This document shows positions 43,801 through 54,808 of a stretch of DNA of 64,000 bases, piece after piece. The notes beneath the pieces are model-generated. The model was not told where the DNA came from and ran no database searches. It saw only the letters and a list, made by a program, of their open reading frames with translations. A program made the translations under genes and the position numbers. Origin of the DNA: Gigaspora margarita (Eukaryota; Glomeromycota; Glomeromycetes; Diversisporales; Gigasporaceae); contig WTPW01000148.1 in assembly GCA_009809945.1 (NCBI GenBank), forward strand, positions 321,143-385,142, written 5' to 3'. Each line of letters starts with the position of its first letter. Within the stretch, counting starts at the first letter, position 1.

Positions 43801-44827
43801 GATCAGTTCTGAATACTTAACAGAATCTCTTTAGAACTACTTTATTCTTGTAGAATACTTGGTAGAGCAGTTTATGTCCCATACAGATATTACCTATACT
43901 TCAGTGATAATATATTTACTAAGGCTTATACTTGGAATTAGAATGAACTTGCACTTCTACTATTACCTTCTTCTTCTCTTGTAAGATTTTCTCTGATTTT
44001 AGAACCTATCTTATCATCCTACTGGTTCTTATACTGACTTCCCTAATATTTAAACCAGTTAGCCTAAAAGGATCAATTTACCTGGCATTAGGTACTACTA
44101 TAGTTCTTTCTTCCCTCAATACCTACTATAACTACTTCCATAGTATAGTTACTTTTCTTTGGTATGACTCTAACAGTTAGGTTGGTGGACCCCAACTCTC
44201 AAAGTAGGTATATATCAGTTCCAAAAAAGACCAGTCCTAGACCAGTCTCAGACTGAAACTAATAAGTACTATGGACTATTAAAAGAACTGGTCCTGGACT
44301 AGTTTTTGTAAATATAGCTATGATACTTGTATCATTCAATTAAATTTTTTGATTAGATATAATGTAAATCATATAATATTTGTTTACATCTGACAGTAGT
44401 AATTATATTATTTTTGGCAAATAAGATCTTATATATTAAGATATAATGTAATTTTAAAGGACTATTTTAGACCTGAGAATGAGACTGAACTAGAACTATA
44501 AATTTTATAATATCAAGCTACTCTATCTTGTTTAGTATGTTGAGAGTGCATCAAGTTTAATCTGAGTTTGCATAAAGAGAGCATCTTCCTGTATCACAAA
44601 TATATCTAATTGTATAATATAAATTATAAATTTTACTAATGGCCTTACTAGAGACCAGACCAGACCAAACTGATATATTTTTATTTCAAAGGTTTTGTTG
44701 TCTGATTTTCTGGCTCTAGTTTCTGATTCTCCAGTTTTGGTAGCACAATCAAAAATTTTTGCTATCTTCTTACTTAGAACTTGCCAAACAGGTTTCAATT
44801 TCTCTGGTCCCTTGGATTTGTCTATAT
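43801..44827. other. Unassigned region
   Basis: Less AT-biased than most of the window. GACCAGTCCTAGACCAGTCT and ACTGGTCCTGGACTAG (44230-44305) are related words that could be subterminal repeats of a hAT-like element. The 101-codon minus frame 44532-44837 (KPVWQVLSKKIAKIFDCATK) has ordinary composition but no family I recognise. Confidence 0.3.
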
Positions 44828-45026
44828 AATAATACACAAATACACCTAAAAGCTCTTATTATAAATAGTAGACCAAGAATTACAGATAATATACCCAACA
44901 GATTGATGAAACAATAGTTATTGTACTATAGATCTATTTTCCAAAGCATTGCCAGTAGGATTTGAACTCTAGACCTGCTACTTGGAAGTGACAACTTAAC
45001 AACTTTTCTAAGTTATTACACTCTTT
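44828..45026 (-). mobile_element. tRNA-like SINE, copy 2
   Basis: The complement reads GAGTGTAATAACTTAGAAAA, a CAAGTAGCAGGTCTAGAGTT segment and B-box-like GAGTTCAAATCCT (44957-44969). It then follows the same body as copy 1 (GAAAATAGATCTATAGTACA, TCTGTAATTCTTGGTCTACT, GAGCTTTTAGGTG). Confidence 0.65.
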
Positions 45027-45109
45027 AAACAAAAATATTTTATATATATTATATTATACTTAATAGTATTATAATTAAACAAAAAATATTTTATAAGTAT
45101 TATATGAAA

Positions 45110-45520
45110 AATACATTAGAAAAATAAAAATATTAATAATCTGCAGTAATTTTCAAATTTATCAAATAAGTTCAGAATTTTGTTTAAAAAATTGTAAAGA
45201 TTCTTTGCAATTTTTCGCAAATTTTTTGCCAAAAATCTGTAAAAATATTTCAAAGTATAATCTTTGTAATTTATAATAGTACTAGAAAATAAAGTATGCA
45301 ATAATTTTCAAATTTATCAAATAAGACAAAATTTTGTACAAAGATCTTCAAAATTTAGATTTTTGCTATTCTTTGCAGATTTTTTGCCAAAAAATCTGTG
45401 AAATATTTAAAAATATAATCTTTGCAAATTATAATAGAACTGGGATAATAAAAGTACTAATAATCTATGTTAATCTCCAAAATTATTAAATAATCACAAA
45501 TGTTTTAAAAAAACTGCAAA
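45110..45520. repeat. Tandem repeat, about 160-bp period, 2.5 copies
   Basis: AATTTTCAAATTTATCAAAT at 45150 and 45307, with CAAAAATTATTAAATAA-like third copy near 45477. TTTTTTGCCAAAAATCTGT and GTATAATCTTTG blocks repeat in phase. Confidence 0.65.
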
Positions 45521-45569
45521 ATTATAAACTTTTAATTTTGCAGATTTTTTAAAATTCAAATAAAAACAA

Positions 45570-45672
45570 ATTGCATATATGCAATAGTGAGAATAAAAAG
45601 TAAATTTCTAGTTATTCCTATAGTAAAAATAACAACTACAGTTACTTTGATTCTCACCATGTTGCATATATG
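45570..45672. repeat. Palindromic MITE-like repeat
   Basis: TTGCATATATGCAATAGTGA and complement TGCATATATGCAACATGGTG, each followed by GAATNAAAGTAA. Confidence 0.55.
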
Positions 45673-45743
45673 CACATGACCAACTACCGGAAACTACAAA
45701 AAGAAAATAATAACAATAAATAAATAATAAAATGCAAAGAAAG

Positions 45744-47720
45744 CATCAGCAAATTTATAATAGCGTAATCTTACGTAAGATATTACGAACCGTAATATAA
45801 GCAAAATATTACGTAATATATTTCAAAATATTTCGAATTATCAAAATTTCAAAATATTACGAAAGTAATTTCAAAATATTTCGAAATAGGTTAACGAAAT
45901 ATTTCAATCCCTTTCAAAATAATTTAGGACTAGGAAACCAAGCTGGATCAGGAACAGTAGGTCTGTAACCTGGATCGCGCATTAGACTGATTTTTCGAAA
46001 TAGTTCAAAATAATTCAATGATATTCAAATTCTGTACTACAAGATCAGATTAGATCTTTTGTTTATAATTAGATCTTCTATTTTTTTTCTTTCACTTTTT
46101 TGGTTTTATTTTGTTTCATTTTTTATTTTCGTTTCATTTTTTGTTTTCGTTTTATTTTTTTGTTTTCATTTTTATTTTTAATTTTTTTTTTATTATTTTT
46201 TATTTCGGCACTTTTACAAGATACCTTTGCAAGAAGATATACAACATTTCGAAACCTTTCGCATGTCTACTCAGACTTCTGACATAATCAAGAACACCAA
46301 GAACGCTTCTTTAGAGAATGATTTAGTTAGGCGCAAGTTTTCGCAAGTTTTCGCATGGTTTTGCAAGCTTGTGCAAGTTTTTGCAAGGTTTCGCATCATT
46401 TATTTTTTCGTTTCGTGTTTTTTGTTTTTGTTTTCTTTTGTTTTATTTTAAAATTTTTTTTATTATTATATTTTGGCACTTTGCGAGAACAGAACCCTTA
46501 CTTCCTGGCACTTTGCACGAAAAACAACCCAGACTTTTTTGGTACTTCACGACTTTTTTGGCATTTCGCAAGAACATTAACATGACTTTTGCAATTTCTG
46601 AATTTACAAGAACGTGAACTCTTACGAAGATTTGGGGCTTCATTTATTTTTTTTTATTAGTTTGCTTACACTTTTTGTTTTATTGNCTTCCTGGCACTTT
46701 GCACGAAAAACAACCCAGACTTTTTCGGTACTTCACGACTTTTTTGGCATTTCGCAAGAACATTAACATGACTTTTGCAATTTCTGAATTTACAAGAACG
46801 CGAACTCTTACGAAGATTTGGGGCTTCGTTTATTTTTTTTTATTAGTTTGCTTACACTTTTTGTTTTTTTTGTTTTTTTTTTTTACTTATTTTTTTAAAT
46901 TTTATTTTAGTTATTCCTAACTTCTTCGAAACTTTGCAACTTTCCTTGGCAATTTGCAAGAACCAACACTTCTAAGAAATGTTTTTATTTTGAAGTTTTT
47001 AGAAAAAGAGTGCGAAATGAAGTTTATAGCCAAAACAAAAGAAGTAGTCAAAGTGAAGACAATAGAAAACAAAGAAGCAAAGATAATAACTAACTGTGGA
47101 TGAGCGAAAATAAGTGTGTAGGGCTAGTTTTTTGTATATAGTGATAGAATTAGAAACGAAGAAGTGCGAAAGTATTTAAAATAATATATAATAATGTAAA
47201 AATAATACTGTAAAAAATGTATAATAATTAAAATATAATATATAATATAATATGTATAATATATAATAATAATAAATAAAAAAATAATAATAAATAAAAA
47301 AATGTAAAATTTTATAATAAATTGCGAAACCTTGCGAAATAAAGCGAAAACCTGTAAAAAAGCATGATTATGTGAATATGTATATCGGTTATTTATTTTT
47401 TAAAATTTTGCGAAAATTTGCCAAATATTGCGAAACAATGCGAAATGATCCAAAATATTGCAAAACAATGCGAAAATATCAAAATATTACCTCCTGCATG
47501 CATTAGTTTATTGATCTGCATGAGTACGCGACCCCTGTGGGGGGAGGTAATTTGCATTTTTTTTATTTGGTATATTTCGAAATATTTCGAAATAATAACC
47601 GTAATATTACCATAATCTAATGTAATATATTACGTATTACACCGTAACGATCGTAAGATTTTCGTAATATTACGGGCCGTAATATCTTACGTAAGATTAT
47701 GTATATATAATTCGCTGATG
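45744..47720. mobile_element. TIR element 'CATCAGC' copy 2
   Basis: CATCAGCAAATTTATAATAG and complement CATCAGCGAATTATATATAC, with AG directly outside each end (45742-45743 and 47721-47722), a 2-bp duplication as at copy 1 (TG). It is highly similar to the complement of 11688-13505. It is longer because 46501-46686 is repeated at 46687-46872, with an ambiguous base exactly at the junction (46686). There is no transposase. Its ORFs translate T-rich repeats. Confidence 0.85.
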
Positions 47721-47722
47721 AG

Positions 47723-50366
47723 CAAACTAATACAATAATGATAAAAAAAACTAAAAAAATATACTAAAAAAACTCTTTCCACTGATCCTCATGACCAATT
47801 TCAACAAAGAAGAAAATTAAAAGATAGACCATTTTTGGCTATAAAAAACAATAGCTAAATATATAAGAAAATTAGAAGAAAACTAAAAACAACCTAGAGT
47901 TATATAAGGCTAAAAGTTATTAAAACTAAAAAGTAGATCCCAAAATCTAATTTTTATATACCCTTTGCAATGAAAAATTTATTTTTTATCCATAGCATTT
48001 TTGGAGATTTGGTTCAGACTCTAATTTGCTGATTATACCAAATATGTAAACAAGTAGCAAAACAAACAAACAATAAACAAAACAAACAGCAAAGTCTGGT
48101 ATGTGACCAAACAAAAATATATTTCTAAAGTAGAAAGTTGGGAACTCAAACAAACTAAACAGAATATCAACAAAGATGTAATTACAAAACCAGACCAGAG
48201 TCAACTAGTAAAAAGTCATAGAACATTTAAACAAGTATAGAGGCTTATTTAGCAAACAGGAGAGAAATATCATAACTGGATTAAAAGAGATAGAGTCTTA
48301 TCTCTTAGATCAAGATAAGAAAATATCAAATTTTGGGAATTATATTATCTGAAACAGTCTATGTAATTAGATCAGCAATAGAAATATATGGGTAGAAGCA
48401 ATATAAAAATATAGTAAACTCATGTAATAAGAAAACAACCTACACAGTACCAAAAATAGTTTAGAAGAAAAAGATAGAAAACTTAGCAACAAAGTTAATA
48501 CTGGCTTACTCAGAGTCAGAAACCCTAGATTATAAAAATCAAAAGCTCTAAAATTTAATTAGTATATGTTTAGAAACATATACAAGAAAAGAAAAAGAAA
48601 GAGTTAAGACAATAGCAATAGAAAAAACAGTTTCAGTAAAGGAGGCAAATAAAGAAAATGTAACTCTAATTAAAAGAAAAGAAGCTAGAAAGTTGGGCCT
48701 TTAAATATAGCTAGTCAAAAAACAAAAATAGGTTTAAGTAAAGATAAGACTGTAATCACTAAGACAGAAAATAAAACCAAACAGATACCTAGTAAAGTGA
48801 ATTCAATCCTAGGACTAGAGAAGAAAGAGCAACTCTCAAACAATTGCCTTATGAGCAGAAGTTTTAATAAAAAGAAGATAGAACAATATGACTTTACAAT
48901 AAAGAATCTTCAGAGAGGACAAATAAAGCCTATATTCAGGCAATAGCTAGAAGACTAGATACATTAGGTAGAATACAGATTTGACAAGACCAGAAAGACA
49001 AAATAAAAGCAGAGATACAAGTTTTTTTAAGCAGAAACAAATATAAAGAAATAGTAGAGAATTTATGGTCCTTACTACTACCAGATAGAAGACTGGCTTG
49101 GTTAACCCTAGGAAAAAGCAATACTAAAATTCTGACAAATGGAAGAATGCACCATGCAAGACTCTTAAATATTCCCAAGTATGCAAAAGAGACATTACTA
49201 CTCTAACAGGCTCAAAAAGTCTGAGTCAAAATGATACACATGTTTAATAACCATAATGGAATTAGAAAAGTCTGCTGTTCTATATTCTCAAGTGAGAAGG
49301 TCAGAAAGTTTACTCTCAAACACAGAATTAACTATTTCAACCAAAGGCTAATATGGAAAAAAATCAGTGAAGCAGAAAAAAAGAACCAAAGAAAGAATGA
49401 TGTATATTCCTTAGTTTGTAAAGATTTGCAAGCAAATTTGTCTGCATAATTACTATAAATATATCTCTGATCTACTTTTTTAATCATTTAAAATATTTAA
49501 ATAAAATTTGGTATGATAATATTTAAAAACAAGGATTATATTTTTGAACTATTTAATTTTATATTATTAGACAAAAACTTTATATTGCTTATAAGCTAAA
49601 AATATTGTATTTTAAAGAAATTTTTTAACCAAAAAAATAATTTACAATATCTTGGCAAATTCTTTAAATATTGGTTTTAAAAATATAGTTCCTAATACAA
49701 TATTGTAGTTTATATAAAAAATTACAACTTTTATTATTGCACTTTAAGTGATTTACTTGTAAAAATTAAAACTTGTATTAGAAGTAAAAATTTTTTTATA
49801 GATGGAGACATATAAAATTTGAGAAAACCTAAAGAAAAAATTCTATAGTAAAAGTTCCAAAACAAAAACTTTAAACTTTTATTACACCAAAGTTTTTTAA
49901 TAATGTTAAAAAATTTTTATAATAAAGTTGATAAAACAGAACAAATATTATATTTTTTACTTAGAAAGTATATAGCTAAAATTAATATTTAAAGTTTTAT
50001 TTAAAAAATTTAAAAATTTAAAATTTATGCAGGCAAATATGCTTGCATAACAAATTAAGGAATAGGGACTAGTGCAGAGACAGAAATAAGAGAAAATACT
50101 GCAAGATATGATGAAGTGAGCCAACTAACAAGTCAGGGGTCAAAAAGAACTGATAGAGTAACAATAAGAAAAGGAAAGAAAAAAAAAGAGATAGAACATA
50201 TAAAGGCACAGAAAAAAAGAAAAAACAAATATACAACTTATTGGGAAAGTAGAAATGCTCTGCAGTAAATATATAGAAGAATTCAAGATATCACTAGTTT
50301 AAAAAATTATTTCTCTGCTCAAACAGGAGGTAAATCCTTCCTAGTTCTCCTAACAGTTGCCAAGGG
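47723..50366 (+). pseudogene. LINE-C: leader and decayed ORF1
   Basis: A leader with CAAACAAACAATAAACAAAA (48066-48090) resembles that of LINE-A. From about 48990 the broken frames read YKEIVENLWSLLLPDRRLAW, LTLGKSNTKILTNGRMHHAR, LLNIPKYAKETLLL, then CCSIFSSEKVRKFTLKHRIN and FNQRLIWKKI. This aligns residue by residue with the second RRM-like half of LINE-A ORF1 (LETIKKIWALHFKEGKVV to NTKLIWV). A MITE interrupts at 49428-50048. ORF1 sequence resumes at about 50050 and ends with CTCCTAACAG at 50346-50355, as in the other copies. Many stops. Confidence 0.65.
49428..50048. mobile_element. MITE in LINE-C, TGCAAGCAWATTTGYCTGCA ends
   Basis: TTGCAAGCAAATTTGTCTGC and complement ATGCAAGCATATTTGCCTGC are inverted. 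The interior is AT-rich without ORF. Confidence 0.65.
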
Positions 50367-50482
50367 CAGTGTTGTATATTTTGGCTGATCACAGCCTTTT
50401 TTGCATATTCACATTCAAAATTGTCCAAATGTTCAAGATTGTCCAAAGTTTGTCTAGACTTTAATAATTAAAGTAGGGTATA

Positions 50483-50697
50483 TAGGACCGGATAATTCTA
50501 AAAAAGGTAAGAGTGTTAAACTGGACATGTTTTTTGCCTATTAGACATTTTTTTGGCCCAAACTCTTTTAAATTCTGGCCAAAATTTACATTTAATTTTT
50601 ATTTTGACCAGATTTAAAAAAGTTTGGGCCAAAAAAAATGTCCAGTTTAAGACTCTTAGCTTTTTTAGAATTATCTGGGGTCCTGGGTATATTGATC
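50483..50697. mobile_element. Foldback element nested in hAT MITE C
   Basis: GTATATAGGACCGGATAATT, CTAAAAAAGGTAAGAGT and AAACTGGACA at the left are mirrored by TGTCCAGTTT, GACTCTTAGCTTTTTTAG and GGGGTCCTGGGTATAT at the right. GGCCCAAACT or AGTTTGGGCC lies near the centre. Confidence 0.75.
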
Positions 50698-50998
50698 ATT
50701 TTCATATGATTTTTGTGTCATTATTTTTTTTTTTTGAATATTAAAAAATATTTTATTATATAAATTGTTTTTAAAAATTAATTAAAATTTGTAAAATAGA
50801 GTTTTCTAATTCTAATGGTAGTAAAATCATCAAAATTGAGTAGATATTTATTGAGATATATATATTTAAAGATTAGATATTATTTTGTCATATAATGATT
50901 ATATGATATTTATTTAATAATCTTGTATATACCTAGAAAATTTGAGGCTTCCCAGAAACTTACAATATATATGTTGTGCATCAGATTGAATCTGACGC

Positions 50999-52396
50999 TA
51001 GGGTCCAGAATGGGCCGGGTCAGGCTGGGTCAGGCTGGGTCAGGCAGGTTTTCATAAGCCTGATAAAAAGATGTTTAAACCCGGCCTGTACCTAAACCTG
51101 ATTATAACTAAGCGGGCTGGGCCTGGGTCAGGCCCTACCGGGCTTTAAGGAGGCCCAACCTGGCCTGTTGGCCCGCATATATGGAACCAATAAAATTAAA
51201 GTTGTACTTTCTTGTACATATTATAAGGTTCTCTATTATATGAGCACAAATTTTACAAACAGCCCGGTTAATTTGAATGTTTAAAATTATTTTCAAACTC
51301 TATCAATTTGTAGAATTCGAAAATAGCAAACAAGTGACTTCTTCATTCAAAACTTATGGGAGTACAATTAAGAACTAGAAAATTTATTACGGCAGATCTA
51401 ATATAATCATAGATATATACCANAAAACTAGTATTAAGGCCGTTTGCAGTTAAGTTTCGTTTAACGTTATTTTTTTGAAATTTGTATGGGAGGGGCAGGG
51501 AAAAAATTAAACAAACATTAAAATTAAACGAGGTTCAAATGAACCTAAATTAGGTTCAAATGAACCTAAATCAGGTTCAAATAACCTAAATTAGTTTTAT
51601 TAAGCAAATTAATTTAAAGTTTTATATAATCTAATTGGCGTTCAAATATAAAAATTTATTTAAAAATTTTTTATGCATAGGCCGCTTGCAGTTGAAATTT
51701 CATTTATCATTATTTTTTTTCGTATTCATGGGAGGAGGGGGAAAAAATTAAACATAAAAAATAAACATATAGTATACCGAAAAATCCTGTTCATAACTGA
51801 AAAATTCTGATCACTGTGCTAACCTAATTTGTCACCTCTATTTGTTTAATTTTAGGGGCGAGTTCAGGGGTGGGGGGTAACATTAAACAAAAGTTTTACT
51901 TCAAGCGGCTAAACAGAGAATCTTTGGAAATTTTTAGCAGAAATTGAAAAAGTCAAAAAATCGAATAATTCATATTTTTTATCATGATATTTAATTACAT
52001 CATTATAAAGTAAGATTTGAAAGTTAAGGTTATCCCTTTTCATTACATAAAGCGATCCTTTATATATGTCCTAGCCAGAATAAATCAATTACCAAGAATA
52101 AGGTAGGTTTACAAGTAATATAGTAATAGAATTCAGAATATTGTTTAGTAATAGTTCGATAACGATAATGTAATAATAATCTAATTATGAAGTAATAAGA
52201 CAATATGCGACTTATTTCAATAGGCTTTTTGGGTTTGCAGGCTTTTTTATAAAGCCTGGCCCGGTCTGGTATTTTAACGGGCTTGGCATGGGCCCGGCCC
52301 ACTATAATTACAGGTCTAAAAATATAGGCCAGCCTGAAAATTTTGTAGTACAGGCTGGGTTTGGGCCCGGGTAGTCCGGCCTAATTCCGTACCCTA
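50999..52396. mobile_element. hAT-type element, 1.4 kb, GC-rich ends
   Basis: TAGGGTCCAGAATGGGCCGG and complement TAGGGTACGGAATTAGGCCG ends. It is flanked by TCTGACGC (50991-50998) and TTTGATGC (52397-52404), 8 bp differing only by two C/T transitions. About 200 bp at each end is strikingly GC-rich (GGGTCAGGCTGGGTCAGG, GGCCCGGCCCAC), like the subterminal repeats of hAT elements. No transposase ORF. Confidence 0.8.
51438..51910. mobile_element. TIR element nested in the hAT element
   Basis: GGCCGTTTGCAGTTAAGTTT and complement AGCCGCTTGAAGTAAAACTT ends, with TTAA- or TAAA-like flanks. A further left-end-like copy (GGCCGCTTGCAGTTGAAATT) is inside at 51679, suggesting two tandem or nested copies. 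GGTTCAAATGAACCTAAAT is repeated three times at 51533-51592. Confidence 0.55.
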
Positions 52397-52744
52397 TTTG
52401 ATGCACATCAGATGACCATCATTTGACTAGCATTAAATGATAAGCAACAACTAGCCTAAACTAGCTTCTAACTTTACTGTAATTTTACCCTAACCCTAAT
52501 CTAATTTCGGCCGGGTTTCATCTGATGCAAGAATCGATCTGACGCACAACATATACAAGTATATTTTTTTAAATATTTTATTTGTTAAAATTTTTATTAC
52601 TATAAAGAACATACTCTAGCCTATTTACTACAAAAATTTGATAAAGATTAATTGTAATAGTAAAAAGTTTTATTAGTAGCATATTTCTATTTTTTGTAAA
52701 AATCACATTGTGACACTAAGATCATATAAAAAATAATCAACATA

Positions 52745-53075
52745 CCATATTTATGTGAAAATAACAAAAATAAGCTACCCTTTTTGGCCAAAAAGTTGCA
52801 CAAAAATACATGGGGCAGCTTATTTTTAGATTGTTAAATTTTTGAAAAATTAAAAAACATACTAATAAAAAGTTGTCCGAATGCTATGAAATTTTTACTA
52901 TAGGTGTATTTCGTTATTCTAAACAACTTTACTTAATCATACTTTTGAAGTTTACTTAGTAAAAAAAAGTTTATATATAGCGACTGTTAACGATTTCTTT
53001 AAAACTTTTAAAAATTTTTCTGAAAATCTGGGGGGTAGCTTCTTTTGGAGGTAGCTTATTTTCAGAAACCTACAG
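52745..53075. mobile_element. 'AAGCTACC' family MITE (copy 2)
   Basis: CCATATTTATGTGAAAATAA and AAAATAAGCTACCCTTTTTG at the left, GGTAGCTTATTTTCAGAAAC at the right, with TA outside (52743-52744 and 53076-53077). Same family as 41954-43624. Confidence 0.65.
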
Positions 53076-53301
53076 TACCTCCTACTCTAAATAAATCTAT
53101 CTAAAAATATATAACTATATATTTTTTTAGGTGCTAACCACATTCCAGTTAAAATTAAAATAGATTATTTTAATAAAATTTTAAGTAATTTTACTTTATT
53201 TAATTGTTCAAAATTTTTTTTTGTTCAAAACTGTCCAAATCATTGTCCAAAGCTGTCCCATGACAATACTAGCCAAGACATCCAAATAGAAACAGGTACT
53301 A

Positions 53302-54750
53302 CAGTTAGGGAATATACCATATTTGGACAATGTCGATCTCACCTATTATGGTAATAGAGTGTCAATCGAATGATTCTAGAAATTTCGATTACATCGATCA
53401 TTAAAAATATTAACCAATCAAATGAATTAATGATTATACTACGTAGTATCGGGTAAGCAAAAAATTTTATCACTATATACTAAACATTATTAATTTTTTC
53501 TTTTTTTTATATTTAAAATTTTTATTTTTATTTATTTATTTTATTCGCCAATATATTTTATTTATTTCATTCATACGCAAATGACAAATTGATCAATTTA
53601 ATAAACAAGGTATATTGTAAGTATTCACAACTTACCAATTAATTACTCTATCAATTAGTAGATGATCTTTCAGTTTCNCCTTTTTTTACTGACAGTTATA
53701 TCACTCGATAACTTATGTAGCCGACTACCTGCAAGCTCTACAACTAATCAAGCATTAACCCAACCCTATATGATATCGAGTTAAGTAAACTTTCAATGAA
53801 ATGATTGTTGTAAAAGTGTGTTGTGCCGGATCTTGGATCTGGTCTATCTTTCTGATCACTGACGAAGAACNTTCTCAATATCTTCCTTATAGGCTTACCT
53901 AATAAGCATTATTTAAATGAAAAAAAACTGAAATTATAAGACTCTAATTAGTTAAAAGGTTAAAATCTGCATTTTGAATAATAAATTTGTAACGAAAGGG
54001 AGCTGCTCAGAAATAGTTACATGAATTAAACTGAATTCGAGCACTTCGTGCTAATAAGAGTCTATAATTTTAATAAGTAGTTTTACCTTAAGCATTAAAC
54101 AACAATAATATTTTGGTTCACTAATTAAAATCAAAAGGTGGCAAGAACCTATAATTTAGAGTAGCTTATTTTAACCGATCAGTAAATGATCTTTTACACC
54201 AACCAAATAAATCGATACCAATAATATGAAATTAGAATAAACCACTAAATCTAAATAGTCTATATTCAAAAGATCTTTATGCTTAACGACTTTTAAATCT
54301 ATAAAAATAAATTGAAAAAGCATTGTGTAAAGATCCGGTTAATAAACAATGCCTACAAACAAAAATAGCACAAGTACAGAAATATTGAGTAATACGTATA
54401 TAGTAAAGTTTTTTGAACAGAAATCTCTGTTTAGTTAGCAAAAATTGTGACGAAGTTCTTGAGTTTTCGTGCACAAGCCTTCCGAATGAGAATAAAATCT
54501 TGCAAGTTTTCAAGTCTNATTTACTTTTTTTATAAGAGGTGATCAGCTTGGATTATCTTGGATTATTTAAACTACATATTCTCTACTGTCTACTTATGCG
54601 CTTATTTGTGAGTTTTAGTAATAAATTTGGGGTGTAAAAAAATTTCCGAAGAATGCTAACCAAAAGGTGTACAAGAACCAATCAAATCTGAGATCCGATA
54701 CGCGGATTATTCTAGAATCCGATTTCCTAATTCGGTATATCCCCTGACTG
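53302..54750. mobile_element. TA-flanked TIR element, CAGTYAGGGRATATACC ends, 1.45 kb
   Basis: CAGTTAGGGAATATACCATA and complement CAGTCAGGGGATATACCGAA, about 27 bp TIR, TA at 53300-53301 and 54751-54752. CAGT...-type ends with a TA duplication suggest pogo/Tc1. The interior is unusually non-repetitive but has no long ORF. Three ambiguous bases (53678, 53871, 54518). Inserted in LINE-C linker sequence. Confidence 0.75.
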
Positions 54751-54808
54751 TACTAGTAGAAGAAAGAATATTCCTATTAGACTAGACAAAAAGAAATTAG
54801 ATACAATA

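Larger units (their letters stand above)
50972..52551. mobile_element. MITE with TGTTGTGCRTCAGAT ends, split by a hAT element
   Basis: TGTTGTGCATCAGATTGAAT at the left and complement TGTTGTGCGTCAGATCGATT at the right. Each is followed by GCATCAGATGA-type words. Without the insert it would be about 175 bp. It contains an incidental CCCTAACCCTAAT string at 52486-52498. Confidence 0.7.
50367..53271. mobile_element. hAT-type MITE, CAGTRTTGT ends (copy C), split by nested insertions
   Basis: CAGTGTTGTATATTTTGGC at the left, CATGACAATACTA at the right, flanked by GCCAAGGG (50359-50366) and GCCAAGAC (53272-53279), an 8-bp duplication with two differences. The MITE itself is 50367-50482 plus 53085-53271 and aligns with copy A. 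About 2.6 kb of other elements occupies the middle. It sits just after the ORF1 stop of LINE-C. Confidence 0.75.

Noticed and set aside
44178..44305. hAT-type element from GGACCCCAACTCTC and GACCAGTCC words
   Set aside because: A matching right end and 8-bp duplication could not be found.
46227..46920. ORFs of 66-82 codons in the CATCAGC element (also antisense at 12489-12996)
   Set aside because: Conserved between copies only because the DNA is. Composition is Phe/Cys/Arg-rich from TTTCGC words, frames overlap, and no protein motif is seen.
52486..52498. CCCTAACCCTAAT, telomere-like repeat
   Set aside because: Only about two units, inside a MITE, with no extended array. It occurs by chance or as MITE sequence.
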